A DNA stretch of 64,000 bases, taken from positions 62,001-126,000 of the forward strand of contig CABHOV010000064.1 in NCBI GenBank assembly GCA_902168185.1, in the 5' to 3' direction. The stretch comes from an uncultured Bacteroides sp. Its GTDB lineage: Bacteria > Bacteroidota > Bacteroidia > Cytophagales > Cyclobacteriaceae. A program made the translations under genes and the position numbers. Shown here in pieces: positions 37,249-46,831 of this stretch. The notes beneath the pieces were generated by a model, which worked only from the letters and a program-made list of their open reading frames with translations, was not told the origin of the DNA and made no database searches. The stretch's first letter is position 1. Each line of letters begins with the position of its first letter.

Positions 37249-40200
37249 ATGAAATTACGTTTTTGCATTTCTGCTTTATTTCTCTTTTCAAGTTTAATGA
37301 CGTCAGTTGCCCAGACTGAAAATTTCAAGTTTGACCATCTATCGGTTAAGCATGGATTGTCTCAAGGAAATGTATGGGACATTCATCAGGGACGTTTGGG
37401 GTTTATATGGATCGGCACAGAAGACGGTCTCAACATGTATGACGGATATACTTTCACAGTTTTCCGGAACGACCCTGCTGATTCGCTCAGTATCAGCAAC
37501 AACTTTATTCATTGTATAGAGCAGGACGCTGAAGGTAATTTATGGATTGGTACACAGGGAGGGATCAATATTTATAACCGCGACAACAATCGTTTCGAAC
37601 GGTTGGTAAATAATAAAAGTATCAATGGCTCCTTGAGTAGCAGTGATGTGATGGCAATGTTTTTTGATTCCCAGGACAATTTATGGGTGGGGACTGAAAA
37701 AGGACTTAATCTATATGATCGGAAAACAAAGACCTTCAAATATTTTCTACATGATGCAAATGATCCAAAGTCGCTTGCTCATAATAGTGTAAAAGCTATA
37801 CTCGAAGATAACAAAAAACGCATTTGGGTTGGTACAACAAATGGCTTGAGTCTTTTGAATAGCGATGGAAAAACATTTACTAATTTTTACCATGATGCAA
37901 ACAATCCGTTAAGCTTAAACAGCAATAGAATTACTGCCCTCTTGGAAGATAAGAACCATGTGTTGTGGGTGGGTACATTTGATGGCGGTATAAATAAGAT
38001 GTTGTCGACACCCGGCAACTTTGTTCATTATGAACAGCGGGAGAATGACCCAAAGAGTTTAGCGAACAACTACGTTGTAGACCTGTCGGAAGATGCTGAC
38101 GGAAATATATGGGCCGCTACAGACGGAGCATTGAGTCGCCTGAACAAAGATCAAACCTTTACCAACATCAAGCCTATACAAGGTGATGAAAGTAGTTTGA
38201 TGGGAAGCACGGTAACAAAAGCCATGTTCGATCTGAATGACCGTATGTGGGTAGCGACCCGGTTTGGCGGAGTGAATGTATATGATAAAACTAAATATGG
38301 ATTCATTCATTTCAAGTATAACATTTTTGATAAGCGCAGTTTAAGTAATAACAATGTTACCTCTTTTGAAGAAGATAAAAACGGAGACTTCTGGGTAGGA
38401 ACGGATGGAGGAAGTTTGAATCACTACGATCGACAGTCCAATACATTTACAGAGATCGATGCCTTTGATACAAAAAAGGTTTTGGCTATAGAAAAGGATT
38501 CAAGAGGAGGACTATGGATTGGTACATGGCATAATGGGCTATATTATTACGATCCGGCAACAAAACAGGTGAAGCATTACCTGTCTGATCCTGACAAAGC
38601 CAATACGATCAGCGATAATAATATATTCTATATCATGAAAGACCGCAAGGGGGATATATGGATTGCAACCTGGGGAAATGGTGTCAGCCGGTATAATATA
38701 AAAACCGATGATTTTACACGGTTCACCTATGATCCGAATAATCCCAATTCCATCACCTATTCGGGTGTGCAGTATATATATGAAGATTCAGAAGGAAAGA
38801 TCTGGTTTGGTATGGAACAGCAGGGGTTGGACATGTTCGACCCGGAAACGAATAGATTTACGCATTACAAAAACGGAGGGAAGGCAGGAACGCTTTCCAA
38901 CGATTATGTCTCTTCTATATTTGAAGATTCCAAGAAAAGACTTTGGATTGGTACACATGGTGGAGGTCTGAATCTTTTTGATCGGAAGCTTAAAAAATTC
39001 AAAGTATATAGACAGAAGGATGGTTTGCCGAACGATGCTGTTGTAGGTATACTTGAAGATTCAAAGCATAACTTGTGGGTTAGTACCAATCAAGGCCTAT
39101 CTCGTTTTGATCCGGAGAAAATAACTTTTAAGAATTTTAAAGAAAGTGATGGGTTGCAAGGTGATCAGTTTAACCGTTGGGCATTCACGCGATTGTCTAC
39201 TGGTGAATTTTTGTTTGGAGGAACTAACGGATTCAATTTGTTTTATCCGGATAGTATAAAAGCCAACACGTTTAAGCCCCCGGTGTTCATCACCGATTTC
39301 AAGCTTTTTAACAAGACCGTTGGCATTGGCGCAAATGAGGTGTTGAGAAAAAATATAGTTCTCACAAAAGACATCGAGCTTAGCTATAGCCAGAATATGT
39401 TCTCGCTTGATTTCGCGGCTCTGAACTACCGGCAGCCGGAGAAAAATCAGTATGCCTATAAACTTGAAGGATTTGATAAACAATGGAATTATATAGGTAC
39501 AAAGCGAACCGCTATGTACACCAACCTCAATCCAGGAGAGTATACTTTTAAGGTAATAGCCTCTAACAATGACGGATTGTGGAATGAAGAGGGTGCTTCG
39601 ATCCGCATCATTGTAACACCGCCTTATTGGAGTACATGGTGGTTTCGTACAATTATACTCTTGGTTATAGCGGGCGGTATATTTGCTTTTGTACGGACGC
39701 GCATCAATGCTATTAAAAACCAGAAGAAGAAACTCGAAGCCCTGGTACGTGTGCAAACGGCAGAGGTAGTGGCGCAGAAAGAAGCGTTGCAAACACAGGC
39801 TGAAAATCTCCAGAAGTTAAATGATAAGTTACAGACACAGGCCGGTGTACTCGAAACGATCAATCATGAACTGGAGGATCAGAAAAATGAGATCGTTGCC
39901 AAACGTGAGGAAGCAGAGCAAGCCAGGCGCGATGCTGAGCGAGCCAACCAGGCAAAGAGTATATTTCTGGCCACGATGAGCCATGAGATACGGACACCGA
40001 TGAACGGTGTGCTGGGTATGGCTTCACTATTAGCCGAAACACAACTTACCACGGAGCAGCAAGAGTATACAGAGACAATTCGCAGTAGCGGAGACGCACT
40101 GCTGACGGTTATAAACGATATACTTGACTTTTCAAAAATTGAATCGGGTAATCTGGAATTGGACTATCACAGCTTCGACATGCGTCAATGTGTGGAGGAA

Positions 40201-41493
40201 GTGATGGATGTTTTCTCATCGAAGGCAGCACAAAAAGGATTAGACCTGGTATATCAGATCGATTACCAGATCCCGGCACAAATTATAGGCGATAACCATC
40301 GGCTACGACAGGTGTTGATCAATTTGATCAACAACGCAATGAAGTTTACTCATAAAGGCGAAGTCTTCCTGGGTATAGATTTACTTTCCATGGATAATGA
40401 TCAGCTCGAACTTGCGTTTCATGTTCGGGATACCGGTATAGGTATACCTCCCGATAAAATTTCACGGCTGTTCAAAGCTTTTTCACAAGTGGATTCTTCG
40501 ACTACCCGCAGGTATGGTGGCACGGGTTTAGGGCTGGTGATCAGTCAGCGACTAGTAGAATTAATGGGAGGTATGATCACTGTGGAGAGTACAGTAAATG
40601 TTGGCACTACCTTTAATTTTGTGATCAAGAGTGCCGTGAGTCAGGAGTCCATTCGTCAATATGTACATTGCAATACCGTTGGTAATGAAGGTAAAAAAGT
40701 ATTGCTGGTCGATGACAATGCTACGAATCTTATTATACTGAAAACACAACTGGATCAATGGAAGCTCACTCCTACGCTGGCGCTTTCCGGACACCAGGCG
40801 TTAGATATACTTACGCATCACCAAGATCATTTTGATCTTGTGATTACCGATATGCAAATGCCGGATATGGATGGTGTACAATTATCGCAGCGTATCAAAG
40901 CAAAAAACGCACGGCTCCCGATAATACTATTAAGTTCTGTCGGCGATGAAAGCAAAAAGAAATATCCTGATCTGTTTAACTCGGTATTAAACAAACCGGT
41001 AAAGCAACAGCAGCTGTGCAGAGTTATACAGGCAGCCTTGCGGCCGGAGGGTATGCTTGTTACCGTAGAGGCGCAAAAGCCCAAGCAAGTATTATCGGAA
41101 GAGTTTGCAGATAAATATCCGCTTAGGATTTTAATTGCAGAGGACAACCCTGTGAATCAAAAGCTTGCGATCCGTGTACTGAATAAATTAGGGTATAAAA
41201 AAGTTGATGTTGCTCACAACGGTGTAGAGGTAATCGAAAAAGTTGCAGAGCAATTTTATGAAATTATCCTGATGGATGTACAGATGCCTGGAATGGATGG
41301 ACTGGAAGCAACACGTAAACTAAGGACCATGTCAGGCGAGCGCCCTACAATTATAGCGATGACTGCGAATGCTATGCAGGGCGATCGCGAGGAATGTATC
41401 AGTGCCGGTATGGATGACTATATCAGCAAGCCGGTTAAGCTTGAGACACTTGTATCGGTTCTTGAAAAGTGGGCGGTGAAGAGTGATGTGTAA
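37249..41493 (+). CDS. Propeller hybrid sensor kinase with two receiver domains, no DNA-binding domain
   Basis: About 1414 residues from the ATG at 37249 ([15 protein letters not shown], signal peptide ending SVAQ); the frame opens earlier at a TTG. It has propeller blades over about 25-710 (LWIGT/LWVGT repeats), Y_Y_Y ([14 protein letters not shown]), one TM helix ([17 protein letters not shown]), a long coiled coil (about 815-890, [20 protein letters not shown]), HisKA with H912 in [11 protein letters not shown], HATPase ([23 protein letters not shown]), and two receivers: VLLVDDN...[12 protein letters not shown] and ILIAEDN...[11 protein letters not shown]. Both keep the acidic pair, Asp and Lys. 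It lacks the AraC HTH of the two HTCS proteins, so the output must be a separate partner. Confidence 0.93.
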   Translation: MKLRFCISALFLFSSLMTSVAQTENFKFDHLSVKHGLSQGNVWDIHQGRLGFIWIGTEDGLNMYDGYTFTVFRNDPADSLSISNNFIHCIEQDAEGNLWIGTQGGINIYNRDNNRFERLVNNKSINGSLSSSDVMAMFFDSQDNLWVGTEKGLNLYDRKTKTFKYFLHDANDPKSLAHNSVKAILEDNKKRIWVGTTNGLSLLNSDGKTFTNFYHDANNPLSLNSNRITALLEDKNHVLWVGTFDGGINKMLSTPGNFVHYEQRENDPKSLANNYVVDLSEDADGNIWAATDGALSRLNKDQTFTNIKPIQGDESSLMGSTVTKAMFDLNDRMWVATRFGGVNVYDKTKYGFIHFKYNIFDKRSLSNNNVTSFEEDKNGDFWVGTDGGSLNHYDRQSNTFTEIDAFDTKKVLAIEKDSRGGLWIGTWHNGLYYYDPATKQVKHYLSDPDKANTISDNNIFYIMKDRKGDIWIATWGNGVSRYNIKTDDFTRFTYDPNNPNSITYSGVQYIYEDSEGKIWFGMEQQGLDMFDPETNRFTHYKNGGKAGTLSNDYVSSIFEDSKKRLWIGTHGGGLNLFDRKLKKFKVYRQKDGLPNDAVVGILEDSKHNLWVSTNQGLSRFDPEKITFKNFKESDGLQGDQFNRWAFTRLSTGEFLFGGTNGFNLFYPDSIKANTFKPPVFITDFKLFNKTVGIGANEVLRKNIVLTKDIELSYSQNMFSLDFAALNYRQPEKNQYAYKLEGFDKQWNYIGTKRTAMYTNLNPGEYTFKVIASNNDGLWNEEGASIRIIVTPPYWSTWWFRTIILLVIAGGIFAFVRTRINAIKNQKKKLEALVRVQTAEVVAQKEALQTQAENLQKLNDKLQTQAGVLETINHELEDQKNEIVAKREEAEQARRDAERANQAKSIFLATMSHEIRTPMNGVLGMASLLAETQLTTEQQEYTETIRSSGDALLTVINDILDFSKIESGNLELDYHSFDMRQCVEEVMDVFSSKAAQKGLDLVYQIDYQIPAQIIGDNHRLRQVLINLINNAMKFTHKGEVFLGIDLLSMDNDQLELAFHVRDTGIGIPPDKISRLFKAFSQVDSSTTRRYGGTGLGLVISQRLVELMGGMITVESTVNVGTTFNFVIKSAVSQESIRQYVHCNTVGNEGKKVLLVDDNATNLIILKTQLDQWKLTPTLALSGHQALDILTHHQDHFDLVITDMQMPDMDGVQLSQRIKAKNARLPIILLSSVGDESKKKYPDLFNSVLNKPVKQQQLCRVIQAALRPEGMLVTVEAQKPKQVLSEEFADKYPLRILIAEDNPVNQKLAIRVLNKLGYKKVDVAHNGVEVIEKVAEQFYEIILMDVQMPGMDGLEATRKLRTMSGERPTIIAMTANAMQGDREECISAGMDDYISKPVKLETLVSVLEKWAVKSDV

Positions 41494-41600
41494 TTTAAAA
41501 GCATAGGGTATAGTGTAGTGCGTGCCCCATGTGTTTAAGTCGTGTGTGCTTTTGCGCGGGGTATAGATTGTGCTTTCTGCAAACGCGCAGGCCGCGTGTA

Positions 41601-41650
41601 AATTGGTTTGTCAGTTCGGATCGCTGACGATCCGAACTGATAAACCAATT
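41601..41650. terminator. Strong 23-bp hairpin terminator
   Basis: Arms 41601-41623 and 41628-41650 pair over 23 bp with a single G-U wobble around a CTGA loop, followed on the plus strand by TTTTGTT. It lies in the 230-bp gap between the converging sensor kinase and VanW genes and can stop transcription from both sides. Confidence 0.9.
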
Positions 41651-41723
41651 TTGTTAAGAGACTCGAGGCGATATGTTGTTGGGTATACTTGATCGGTAGG
41701 ATGATCGTCAATGTGAAAAAAAA

Positions 41724-42545
41724 TTATACTATATCTTTATAGGCATCAGGTGTATAGGTGACGCGTGCGAAATTTTTAGTTACGAGCTCTGTATCAATCA
41801 CCTTTCCGCTTTCAAATTTTAGAATCTTCTCTCGCCATATTTCATTCTTCCGAAAGAACTGTCCATCGATTTTCAGAAACTGATGATCTTTTTCGAAAAC
41901 ATGATATGCATAGTTGAGTTCAGTGTCAATACGAAGTTCTCCTTCCAGACATTTATCCGTGAGCCATAGATTTACCTGAAAGGTATATTTCGTGTTATTG
42001 GTGAATTGATAATCGCGGTAGTTATAGAAAACCGTAGCGCCACTTCCAAAAGGTAAAACCCTTCCATCATCCGGAAAGGGATCGAAAGAGTGATGATAAC
42101 GCTCGGTTACTGTCAGCGGACTATGCATAACCAGCCAATGAATTAAATTCGAGATCTGACAAATACCACCACCAATGCCCGGCCTGGCTTCTCCGAATGA
42201 CAGTTCCATTCCCAGCAGGTATCCTTTTCGCGCAGAGGGAAATCCAACAAGCTTGCAGAATGAAAATGTTTCTCCCGGTTTGATCACAATACCATCAATC
42301 TCTTTAACAGCGATCTTGAGATTCGTTACCTTATTAATTTGTAACTGCATATCGCTTTCGCCCAGTTTCTTCAATAAAACCGATTGGTGCTTTTTTATTC
42401 TATAGGGAAGCTTTTCTGTAGTGTGTAGCGAAGTATATCTTTTGCCATCAAAATGCCAATCAAGATAGCGTCTTCCGCGCCTTACCCATACGGCCAGAAA
42501 ATATAGGGCAGGATGCCGCTGACTCAGTAATTTTCGTGATCTCAT
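41724..42545 (-). CDS. VanW family protein
   Basis: 273 residues. The core (about 75-215) carries the VanW signatures: IKPGETFSFCKLVG, GYLLGMELSFGEARPGIGGGICQISN, LTVTERYHHSFDPFP, GSGATVFYNYRDYQFTNNT. VanW was first noted in a vancomycin-resistance cluster, but its biochemical role is unknown. There is no signal peptide and no resistance gene nearby, so drug resistance should not be inferred. The gene overlaps the RNase H stop by 4 nt and is translated after it. Confidence 0.92.
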   Translation of the reverse strand: MRSRKLLSQRHPALYFLAVWVRRGRRYLDWHFDGKRYTSLHTTEKLPYRIKKHQSVLLKKLGESDMQLQINKVTNLKIAVKEIDGIVIKPGETFSFCKLVGFPSARKGYLLGMELSFGEARPGIGGGICQISNLIHWLVMHSPLTVTERYHHSFDPFPDDGRVLPFGSGATVFYNYRDYQFTNNTKYTFQVNLWLTDKCLEGELRIDTELNYAYHVFEKDHQFLKIDGQFFRKNEIWREKILKFESGKVIDTELVTKNFARVTYTPDAYKDIV

Positions 42546-43033
42546 TCGTGCGCGCTGTTTTTTATATATAGCCGTACTGCTGCGCGGGCAATCATATCCG
42601 CCTCACGGTTATAGTCATGGACGTCGGTTCGCTTTTGATGCGATGCAACTTTAATGAATGTAACGGGATATACTTCCAATAGTTTTAGAAGCGTTTGTAC
42701 AAGCTGTGAGTTCTGAATATCAGTTCCTCGCCTGGTATGAAAATCATTACTCTTCAGTTTGGATGCACGGCCGGGGATGCCCATCACATATTGACTGTCG
42801 GTATATATTTCAATGCGTGCAAGATCCAGTGAAAGGTCTTTGATGTGGTGGATGGCTTGAATCACGGCAACAATTTCCATTTGGTTATTGGTGGTATGCT
42901 CAGCGGTTCCTTTCAGGACCAACTTCTCGTCTTCCAAGAGCAGTATAGCTACCCATGCTCCTATACGAAGACCGGTATGACAGCTCCCATCGGTGTATAT
43001 GCGAACAACTGCTGAAGTGTGCGGCAAGTTCAA
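42542..43033 (-). CDS. Ribonuclease HI
   Basis: 163 residues, a single RNase H domain. The four acidic metal ligands and the His are visible: D15 (YTDGSC), E53 (NNQMEI), D79 (YTDSQYV), D146 (READMIAR) and H132 (VASHQK). The enzyme removes RNA from RNA-DNA hybrids. It is about the standard length and lacks the hybrid-binding domain found in some homologues. It overlaps VanW by 4 nt. Confidence 0.92.
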   Translation of the reverse strand: MNLPHTSAVVRIYTDGSCHTGLRIGAWVAILLLEDEKLVLKGTAEHTTNNQMEIVAVIQAIHHIKDLSLDLARIEIYTDSQYVMGIPGRASKLKSNDFHTRRGTDIQNSQLVQTLLKLLEVYPVTFIKVASHQKRTDVHDYNREADMIARAAVRLYIKNSAHE

Positions 43034-43037
43034 AGTA

Positions 43038-43985
43038 TTAAAACTCTAACGGTGCACCCTGCTCTGGGTATACCAGTTTGACCTGGAGCGCATTCAACTC
43101 ACTCAATTGTTTTTTAATCTTCGTTTCATTGTCGGCAACCGGTTTAATATGCGTAATCACAATCGGAAATCCTTTCAAGGAATGATCGCTATAGTTGTTC
43201 AGAATGTTGAGTTCGTTCATGAGCAATCGCGGAGTAAGGTGTCCAAACAATAGCTTGTCGGGTTGCTCATTTGGAAAAGATACTTCAATGAAAATGGCTT
43301 TTAGTTGTTTTGCTTTTATCAGTGGGCCGACCTGCTGCCACAGTTGGCGAAGGTTTTTGGAATGCTCAATAGTATCAGCACCGGTGTCACCCAGGTATAG
43401 TATATAGTTATTATTTTGACGTATGAGAAAGGCAGTACTCTGACCTGGTGCAGCATGACTCAGCGCAAATGCTTTTACACTCATTGAAGTTTGTGTTAAC
43501 GGAATTTCATTCCTGGTAGAGAGCGCGGTATACTGGTACTTGTTGAGTGTTGGCTTTTCTCCTTCATTGCCAAAGTTTGCCCAGCTCTTCCAGCTGAAAT
43601 ATTTTTCTTTAATAACATCGAGACAAAATGGAAGTCCATATAGCGGCTTCGGAGAATCCTCCGGTGAGTTGATGATCAACCCTGCAACGTGATCAAGGTG
43701 TGGATGGGAGAGAAGATACCCTTTGATCATGCTTCGCTGTATTTCCGAAGGTGTGCCTTTTACAAGACCGCGATCGACTACTTTTTGCAGTCCCGCGTGT
43801 ATTGTGCCTGCATCGAGACATATATAATCCGTTGTGCCCTTAACGCCCACCAGGTATGATGATAAATTGCTCTCATCGCTGCCGCCTTTTACGCCCAATG
43901 GAATTACCTGGAATGTAGCTTGCGATAAAACAGTAAATGCATATACTGTAAAAATTGCCGTGAGGTAAATTGTACGATGTATCAT
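43038..43985 (-). CDS. Class II 3',5'-cyclic-nucleotide phosphodiesterase, periplasmic
   Basis: Start placed at the ATG at 43985 (MIHRTIYLTAIFTVYAFTVLSQA, a signal peptide); an ATG at 44000 is in frame five codons upstream. The metallo-beta-lactamase fold shows SHPHLDHVAG (metal-binding His-x-His-x-Asp-His), YLGDTGADTIEHS, IFIEVSFPNEQPDKLLFGHLTP and PIVITHIKP, the profile of class II PDEs such as yeast PDE1 and the periplasmic CpdP of Vibrio. They hydrolyse cAMP/cGMP to 5'-NMP. Both candidate start codons sit inside a 30-bp perfect inverted repeat. The gap to RNase H is 4 bp, so it leads an operon with rnhA and vanW. Confidence 0.88.
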   Translation of the reverse strand: MIHRTIYLTAIFTVYAFTVLSQATFQVIPLGVKGGSDESNLSSYLVGVKGTTDYICLDAGTIHAGLQKVVDRGLVKGTPSEIQRSMIKGYLLSHPHLDHVAGLIINSPEDSPKPLYGLPFCLDVIKEKYFSWKSWANFGNEGEKPTLNKYQYTALSTRNEIPLTQTSMSVKAFALSHAAPGQSTAFLIRQNNNYILYLGDTGADTIEHSKNLRQLWQQVGPLIKAKQLKAIFIEVSFPNEQPDKLLFGHLTPRLLMNELNILNNYSDHSLKGFPIVITHIKPVADNETKIKKQLSELNALQVKLVYPEQGAPLEF

Positions 43986-44003
43986 GTTGCAATGATACAT
44001 CGT
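43974..44003. repeat. 30-bp perfect inverted repeat over the phosphodiesterase start codon
   Basis: ACGATGTATCAT (43974-43985) and ATGATACATCGT (43992-44003) are exact reverse complements with a 6-nt spacer. Both in-frame ATG codons of the phosphodiesterase gene lie in the arms. As RNA it would form a 12-bp hairpin burying the start; as DNA it is a symmetrical operator-sized site. Confidence 0.85.
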
Positions 44004-44100
44004 ATTGATGAGAATTGCAGTACAAGATTATTTAATCGAGCGTGTTAACTTTTGCTAACGCATTCTCTGCTATAGTATCCGTGTAGTGTAGAAGACAGGT

Positions 44101-44613
44101 TTATTCTTTCAATTTAATTGGAACCCAGATTTCCTCTTCCGAATCCGGATCATCGTTTTTGTATTTGTCCCCTAATAGTTCAAAATGTTCACGGGTGTCT
44201 AAGTCATACTCGGATTGTGGTAGCCAGGCGCCAAATATATATTGGAATGTTTTATAAAAAGTCGCGGATGCGCCCCTGTGTAAGAACACAGCATAGAGAC
44301 CACCACGCAAAGTATAGGGCTCCATCGTTTCCGGGACATCTGTAAAATCAGAAACTTCCTGTGCTGCCCATTTCTCGAATACTGTGTCAGGATTGAAATT
44401 CTTGAAGTCATGCGAGGGATCATATACCTGAATGCAAAGTAAATCAGTAGACTGACTGTTTTTGATAAGGTTTCGTTCAGGCATAAAACTTTTCCACAAC
44501 TCAAAAGTTTTGTTGTTAGACAAACTCATGGTAAGCCGTTTACCTACCAATTTTTTTTCCGGTAGTGTCTCAATGCGCGGTTCTGTTCCGTATGTAGTTG
44601 TATAGGCTTGCAT
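44101..44613 (-). CDS. GyrI-like / effector-binding domain protein
   Basis: 170 residues, one effector-binding (GyrI-like, Bacterial_TFE/AraC effector) domain: RIETLPEKKLVGKRLTMSLSNNKT, LWKSFMPER, LLCIQVYD, WAAQEVSDF, GLYAVFLHRG, IFGAWLPQSEYDLDTREHFELLG. Such stand-alone domains bind small molecules, often drugs, or inhibit partners. There is no DNA-binding part. It is near the HxlR/azoR stress pair but not in its operon. Confidence 0.85.
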   Translation of the reverse strand: MQAYTTTYGTEPRIETLPEKKLVGKRLTMSLSNNKTFELWKSFMPERNLIKNSQSTDLLCIQVYDPSHDFKNFNPDTVFEKWAAQEVSDFTDVPETMEPYTLRGGLYAVFLHRGASATFYKTFQYIFGAWLPQSEYDLDTREHFELLGDKYKNDDPDSEEEIWVPIKLKE

Positions 44614-44750
44614 GTTTTTTTTTATTTAGGATGGCGCCTTATTATATAGGGATGGTTATGTATACAAATATAACAACGTAAGAGCTGCTTCACATAATCA
44701 AGTTTACGGAGATTAAATTTGATTTGAGGCGGCTCCATGTTTACTGTTTA

Positions 44751-45263
44751 TTACGCTGATGTGATCAACAGCGCCTCCTTTGTAAAATGCAGGTATTCTA
44801 CAACCAGTTTTACTCCCGGCTTATAACGCGAATAGTCTTCGGGATTTACCTGGATTCTTATTTCACTATTTTTATGTTGTCCTGCAAAGGAAAAATATTC
44901 GCCGTATTCCGTTTTATCTTTCCCAATAACAATTCCGGTAAGTTTGCTCTTTCCTCTCGAAATATCCTTTCTTAAGTTTCGCAGACTATATTTCACAAAC
45001 AGCAAGCCTATACAATAGACAAATAAAAATGTAAACACCGAAGCACCTCCCAGAAGCAGAACATCATAATACTTTAGATCATCAAATTTTTCCCGAAGCA
45101 GATAACCAATAAATGCTATCACGGGCAGTGTACATAGAGCACATATCCATGGCACTTTTGCTTCTTCCTTGATTTTGTGATCAAGCGCTTTTAAATCAGC
45201 ACCATTCAACGGAATGTTTTCCTCTACTATAGTATCGAGATAGTGTACACTAATTTCTGTCAT
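44751..45263 (-). CDS. Hypothetical membrane protein with two helices
   Basis: 170 residues. A cytoplasmic N-terminal stretch (1-37) is followed by TM helices at about 38-56 and 68-92 and a soluble C-terminal domain (about 100-170: SKLTGIVIGKDKTEYGEYFSF, IRIQVNPEDYSRYKPG, VEYLHFTKEALLI) that looks like a small beta-barrel. No family is recognised. Confidence 0.7.
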   Translation of the reverse strand: MTEISVHYLDTIVEENIPLNGADLKALDHKIKEEAKVPWICALCTLPVIAFIGYLLREKFDDLKYYDVLLLGGASVFTFLFVYCIGLLFVKYSLRNLRKDISRGKSKLTGIVIGKDKTEYGEYFSFAGQHKNSEIRIQVNPEDYSRYKPGVKLVVEYLHFTKEALLITSA

Positions 45264-45333
45264 TATGCTTTTTAACGCAGCGTTTGAATTCTATTTATAC
45301 ATTCGGTAAATGAAGATATAGGCAATCGCTTAT

Positions 45334-45723
45334 TTAATGTATAGCCTTGTGTTCGTTGTGCTCGGCTTCTGTTTTTATTTTGCTTCTATGCATCTTTCCC
45401 CACGCTGTAAGTGCCTTTAATACATCTTGCAGTGAATCGGTATATTCGGTGGCTTTGTATTCGATAACAATCGGAGACGCTTCCTCATGGACGGTTCGCG
45501 TTACGAAACCGTTCATCTCCAAATCTTTCAGTTCGTTGGATAAAACACGGGCAGAGATACCGGTAACTTTTCGCTGCAACTCATTAAACCGTTGACTTCC
45601 TTCAGACAGCGTAATGATAATCTTTAGCTTCCATTTTCCTCCGATGACGTAAAGCGCATCATCAACTGCGCTGAGGTTTCCTGCACATTCGCGGTGTTCT
45701 AATTTGGTTCTGGATATAGGCAT
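45334..45723 (-). CDS. HxlR-family winged-helix regulator
   Basis: 129 residues. The fold shows ALYVIGGKWKLKIIITLSEG, RFNELQRKVTGISARVLSNELKDLEMNGFVTR and the C-terminal LTAWGKMH helix. An N-terminal Cys (C13 in HRECAG) sits where redox-sensing HxlR proteins (YodB/HypR type) have their reactive Cys. It is divergent from azoR, the usual target of such quinone/thiol sensors. A TACCTTTG box and a 20-bp perfect palindrome precede it, suggesting autoregulation. Confidence 0.92.
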   Translation of the reverse strand: MPISRTKLEHRECAGNLSAVDDALYVIGGKWKLKIIITLSEGSQRFNELQRKVTGISARVLSNELKDLEMNGFVTRTVHEEASPIVIEYKATEYTDSLQDVLKALTAWGKMHRSKIKTEAEHNEHKAIH

Positions 45724-45745
45724 ATAGTCGAATTCAAGCTTACGT

Positions 45746-45765
45746 AAAGGTTAGCGCTAACCTTT
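45746..45765. promoter_or_regulatory. 20-bp perfect palindrome, probable HxlR operator
   Basis: AAAGGTTAGCGCTAACCTTT is a perfect palindrome, 23 bp upstream of the hxlR start and 13 bp from the -7 box on the minus strand. Its size and symmetry suit a dimeric winged-helix regulator. Regulator assignment is inferred from position. Confidence 0.75.
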
Positions 45766-45778
45766 TGTATACTACTTA

Positions 45779-45786
45779 CAAAGGTA
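45779..45786 (-). promoter_or_regulatory. Bacteroidota -7 box (TACCTTTG) for hxlR
   Basis: CAAAGGTA on the plus strand reads TACCTTTG on the minus strand, a perfect match to the TAnnTTTG element. Transcription would begin near 45772 and cross the palindrome. No convincing TTTG lies at the usual distance upstream. Confidence 0.55.
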
Positions 45787-45899
45787 TAGCAAAGCTATTT
45801 AAGTTTGTAACAGCAAATTCCGGAAAAAAGTCGCTGTCATGATGCGCAAAAATCAAAATCGATTGTATACCATTCGAATGGCACAGCTATGAGGCCACA

Positions 45900-45915
45900 T
45901 GTGATTAAATTCACA
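45900..45915. promoter_or_regulatory. CRP/FNR-type palindrome TGTGA-N6-TCACA upstream of azoR
   Basis: TGTGATTAAATTCACA matches the CRP consensus exactly. It lies 51 bp upstream of the azoR ATG. A second inverted pair, CACATGC...GCATGTG, lies at 45912-45937, so the half-site CACATG occurs repeatedly. A CRP-family regulator is the obvious candidate, but it is not encoded in this window. Confidence 0.65.
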
Positions 45916-45966
45916 TGCTGACTGTTTAAAGCATGTGTCCGTTCGGAACAAACCTTCAGAACGCAC

Positions 45967-46566
45967 ATGAAAAAAATATTGCATATCGTATCCAGCCCAA
46001 GAGGAGAGGAATCAAACAGTACATTACTGGGAAAAAGTATTATAGAGAAGCTGCTTGCTCAATATCCCGGTAGCACCGTTACGGTTAATAATGTAGTCGA
46101 AAGAAAGTACCAACCGTTGGAGTCGATTCACGTTACAGCGTATCGGTTACCGGATGATAGCCACACACAAGACCAACGAATTGCACTTCGTGAATCGAAT
46201 GCAGCCGTTGCAGAATTGTTTGCAGCTGATATTATAGTAATCAGCACACCACTATATAATTTTGCTATACCTGCAGCGCTCAAAGGATGGATAGACCATA
46301 TCGTACGCCCCGGAAAAACGTTCAGCTATCAAACCGGCAAAGTAGAAGGTTTGTTAAAGCAGAAGGAAGTATATCTGGCCATTGCTTCCAACGGTGTATT
46401 TTCGGATGGTCCTACGAAAACTATGGATCACGCAGAGCCATACCTGCGATTCATACTCGGCTTTGTCGGAATTACCCAGATAGCAACATATCGTATTGAA
46501 GGTTCTGGTATACCGGGCGTAATGGAAACCGCAGTACAGAAGGGACTGGAAAGCGTAATGGTATAG
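45967..46566 (+). CDS. azoR: FMN-dependent NADH-azoreductase / quinone reductase
   Basis: 199 residues, flavodoxin fold. The phosphate-binding loop is SSPRGEESNSTLLGKSI (10-26) and the FMN-binding motif is PLYNFAIPAALKGWIDHIVRPGKTF (97-121, split by family spacing), with IASNGVF and the C-terminal segment typical of AzoR. The enzyme reduces azo bonds and quinones by two electrons using NADH in the cytoplasm. It is divergent from an HxlR regulator; AzoR-HxlR pairs respond to quinones and electrophiles. The upstream region also contains a CRP-type site. Confidence 0.92.
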   Translation: MKKILHIVSSPRGEESNSTLLGKSIIEKLLAQYPGSTVTVNNVVERKYQPLESIHVTAYRLPDDSHTQDQRIALRESNAAVAELFAADIIVISTPLYNFAIPAALKGWIDHIVRPGKTFSYQTGKVEGLLKQKEVYLAIASNGVFSDGPTKTMDHAEPYLRFILGFVGITQIATYRIEGSGIPGVMETAVQKGLESVMV

Positions 46567-46716
46567 GTATATTTCTAGTGAAAGTCATACGTCCTGTTTT
46601 AGACTCAAGTCTTGGGGATTATGCCTATGCCCCCATCACTCCTTTTGGCTATTTCTTTATATAGTTGCTTACTATTTTTATTATTCAAAGCCGGTAGGAT
46701 TGCATATTGCCGGCAT

Positions 46717-46748
46717 AGTCTCCCGCGTGTTTGCGCATACGGGAGACT
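46717..46748 (+). terminator. Hairpin downstream of azoR
   Basis: AGTCTCCCG (46717-46725) pairs with CGGGAGACT (46740-46748); no T tract follows. It lies about 150 bp past the azoR stop and is a possible terminator. The 266 bp between azoR and the next gene hold nothing else I can identify. Confidence 0.5.
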
Positions 46749-46831
46749 TGTCGGTTATAAATAAATTTAGCTATGCTGATCTTTTTCATTAACTTTTTGT
46801 TGAAGGTCAATAACGTAATTATACAATCCCT

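Noticed and set aside
39097-39792. Open frame of 231 codons on the minus strand
   Set aside because: It lies antisense inside the propeller sensor gene, whose domains are continuous.
41724-42545. VanW as evidence of glycopeptide resistance
   Set aside because: VanW proteins occur widely without resistance, and no vanA/vanB-type ligase, vanH or vanX is near.
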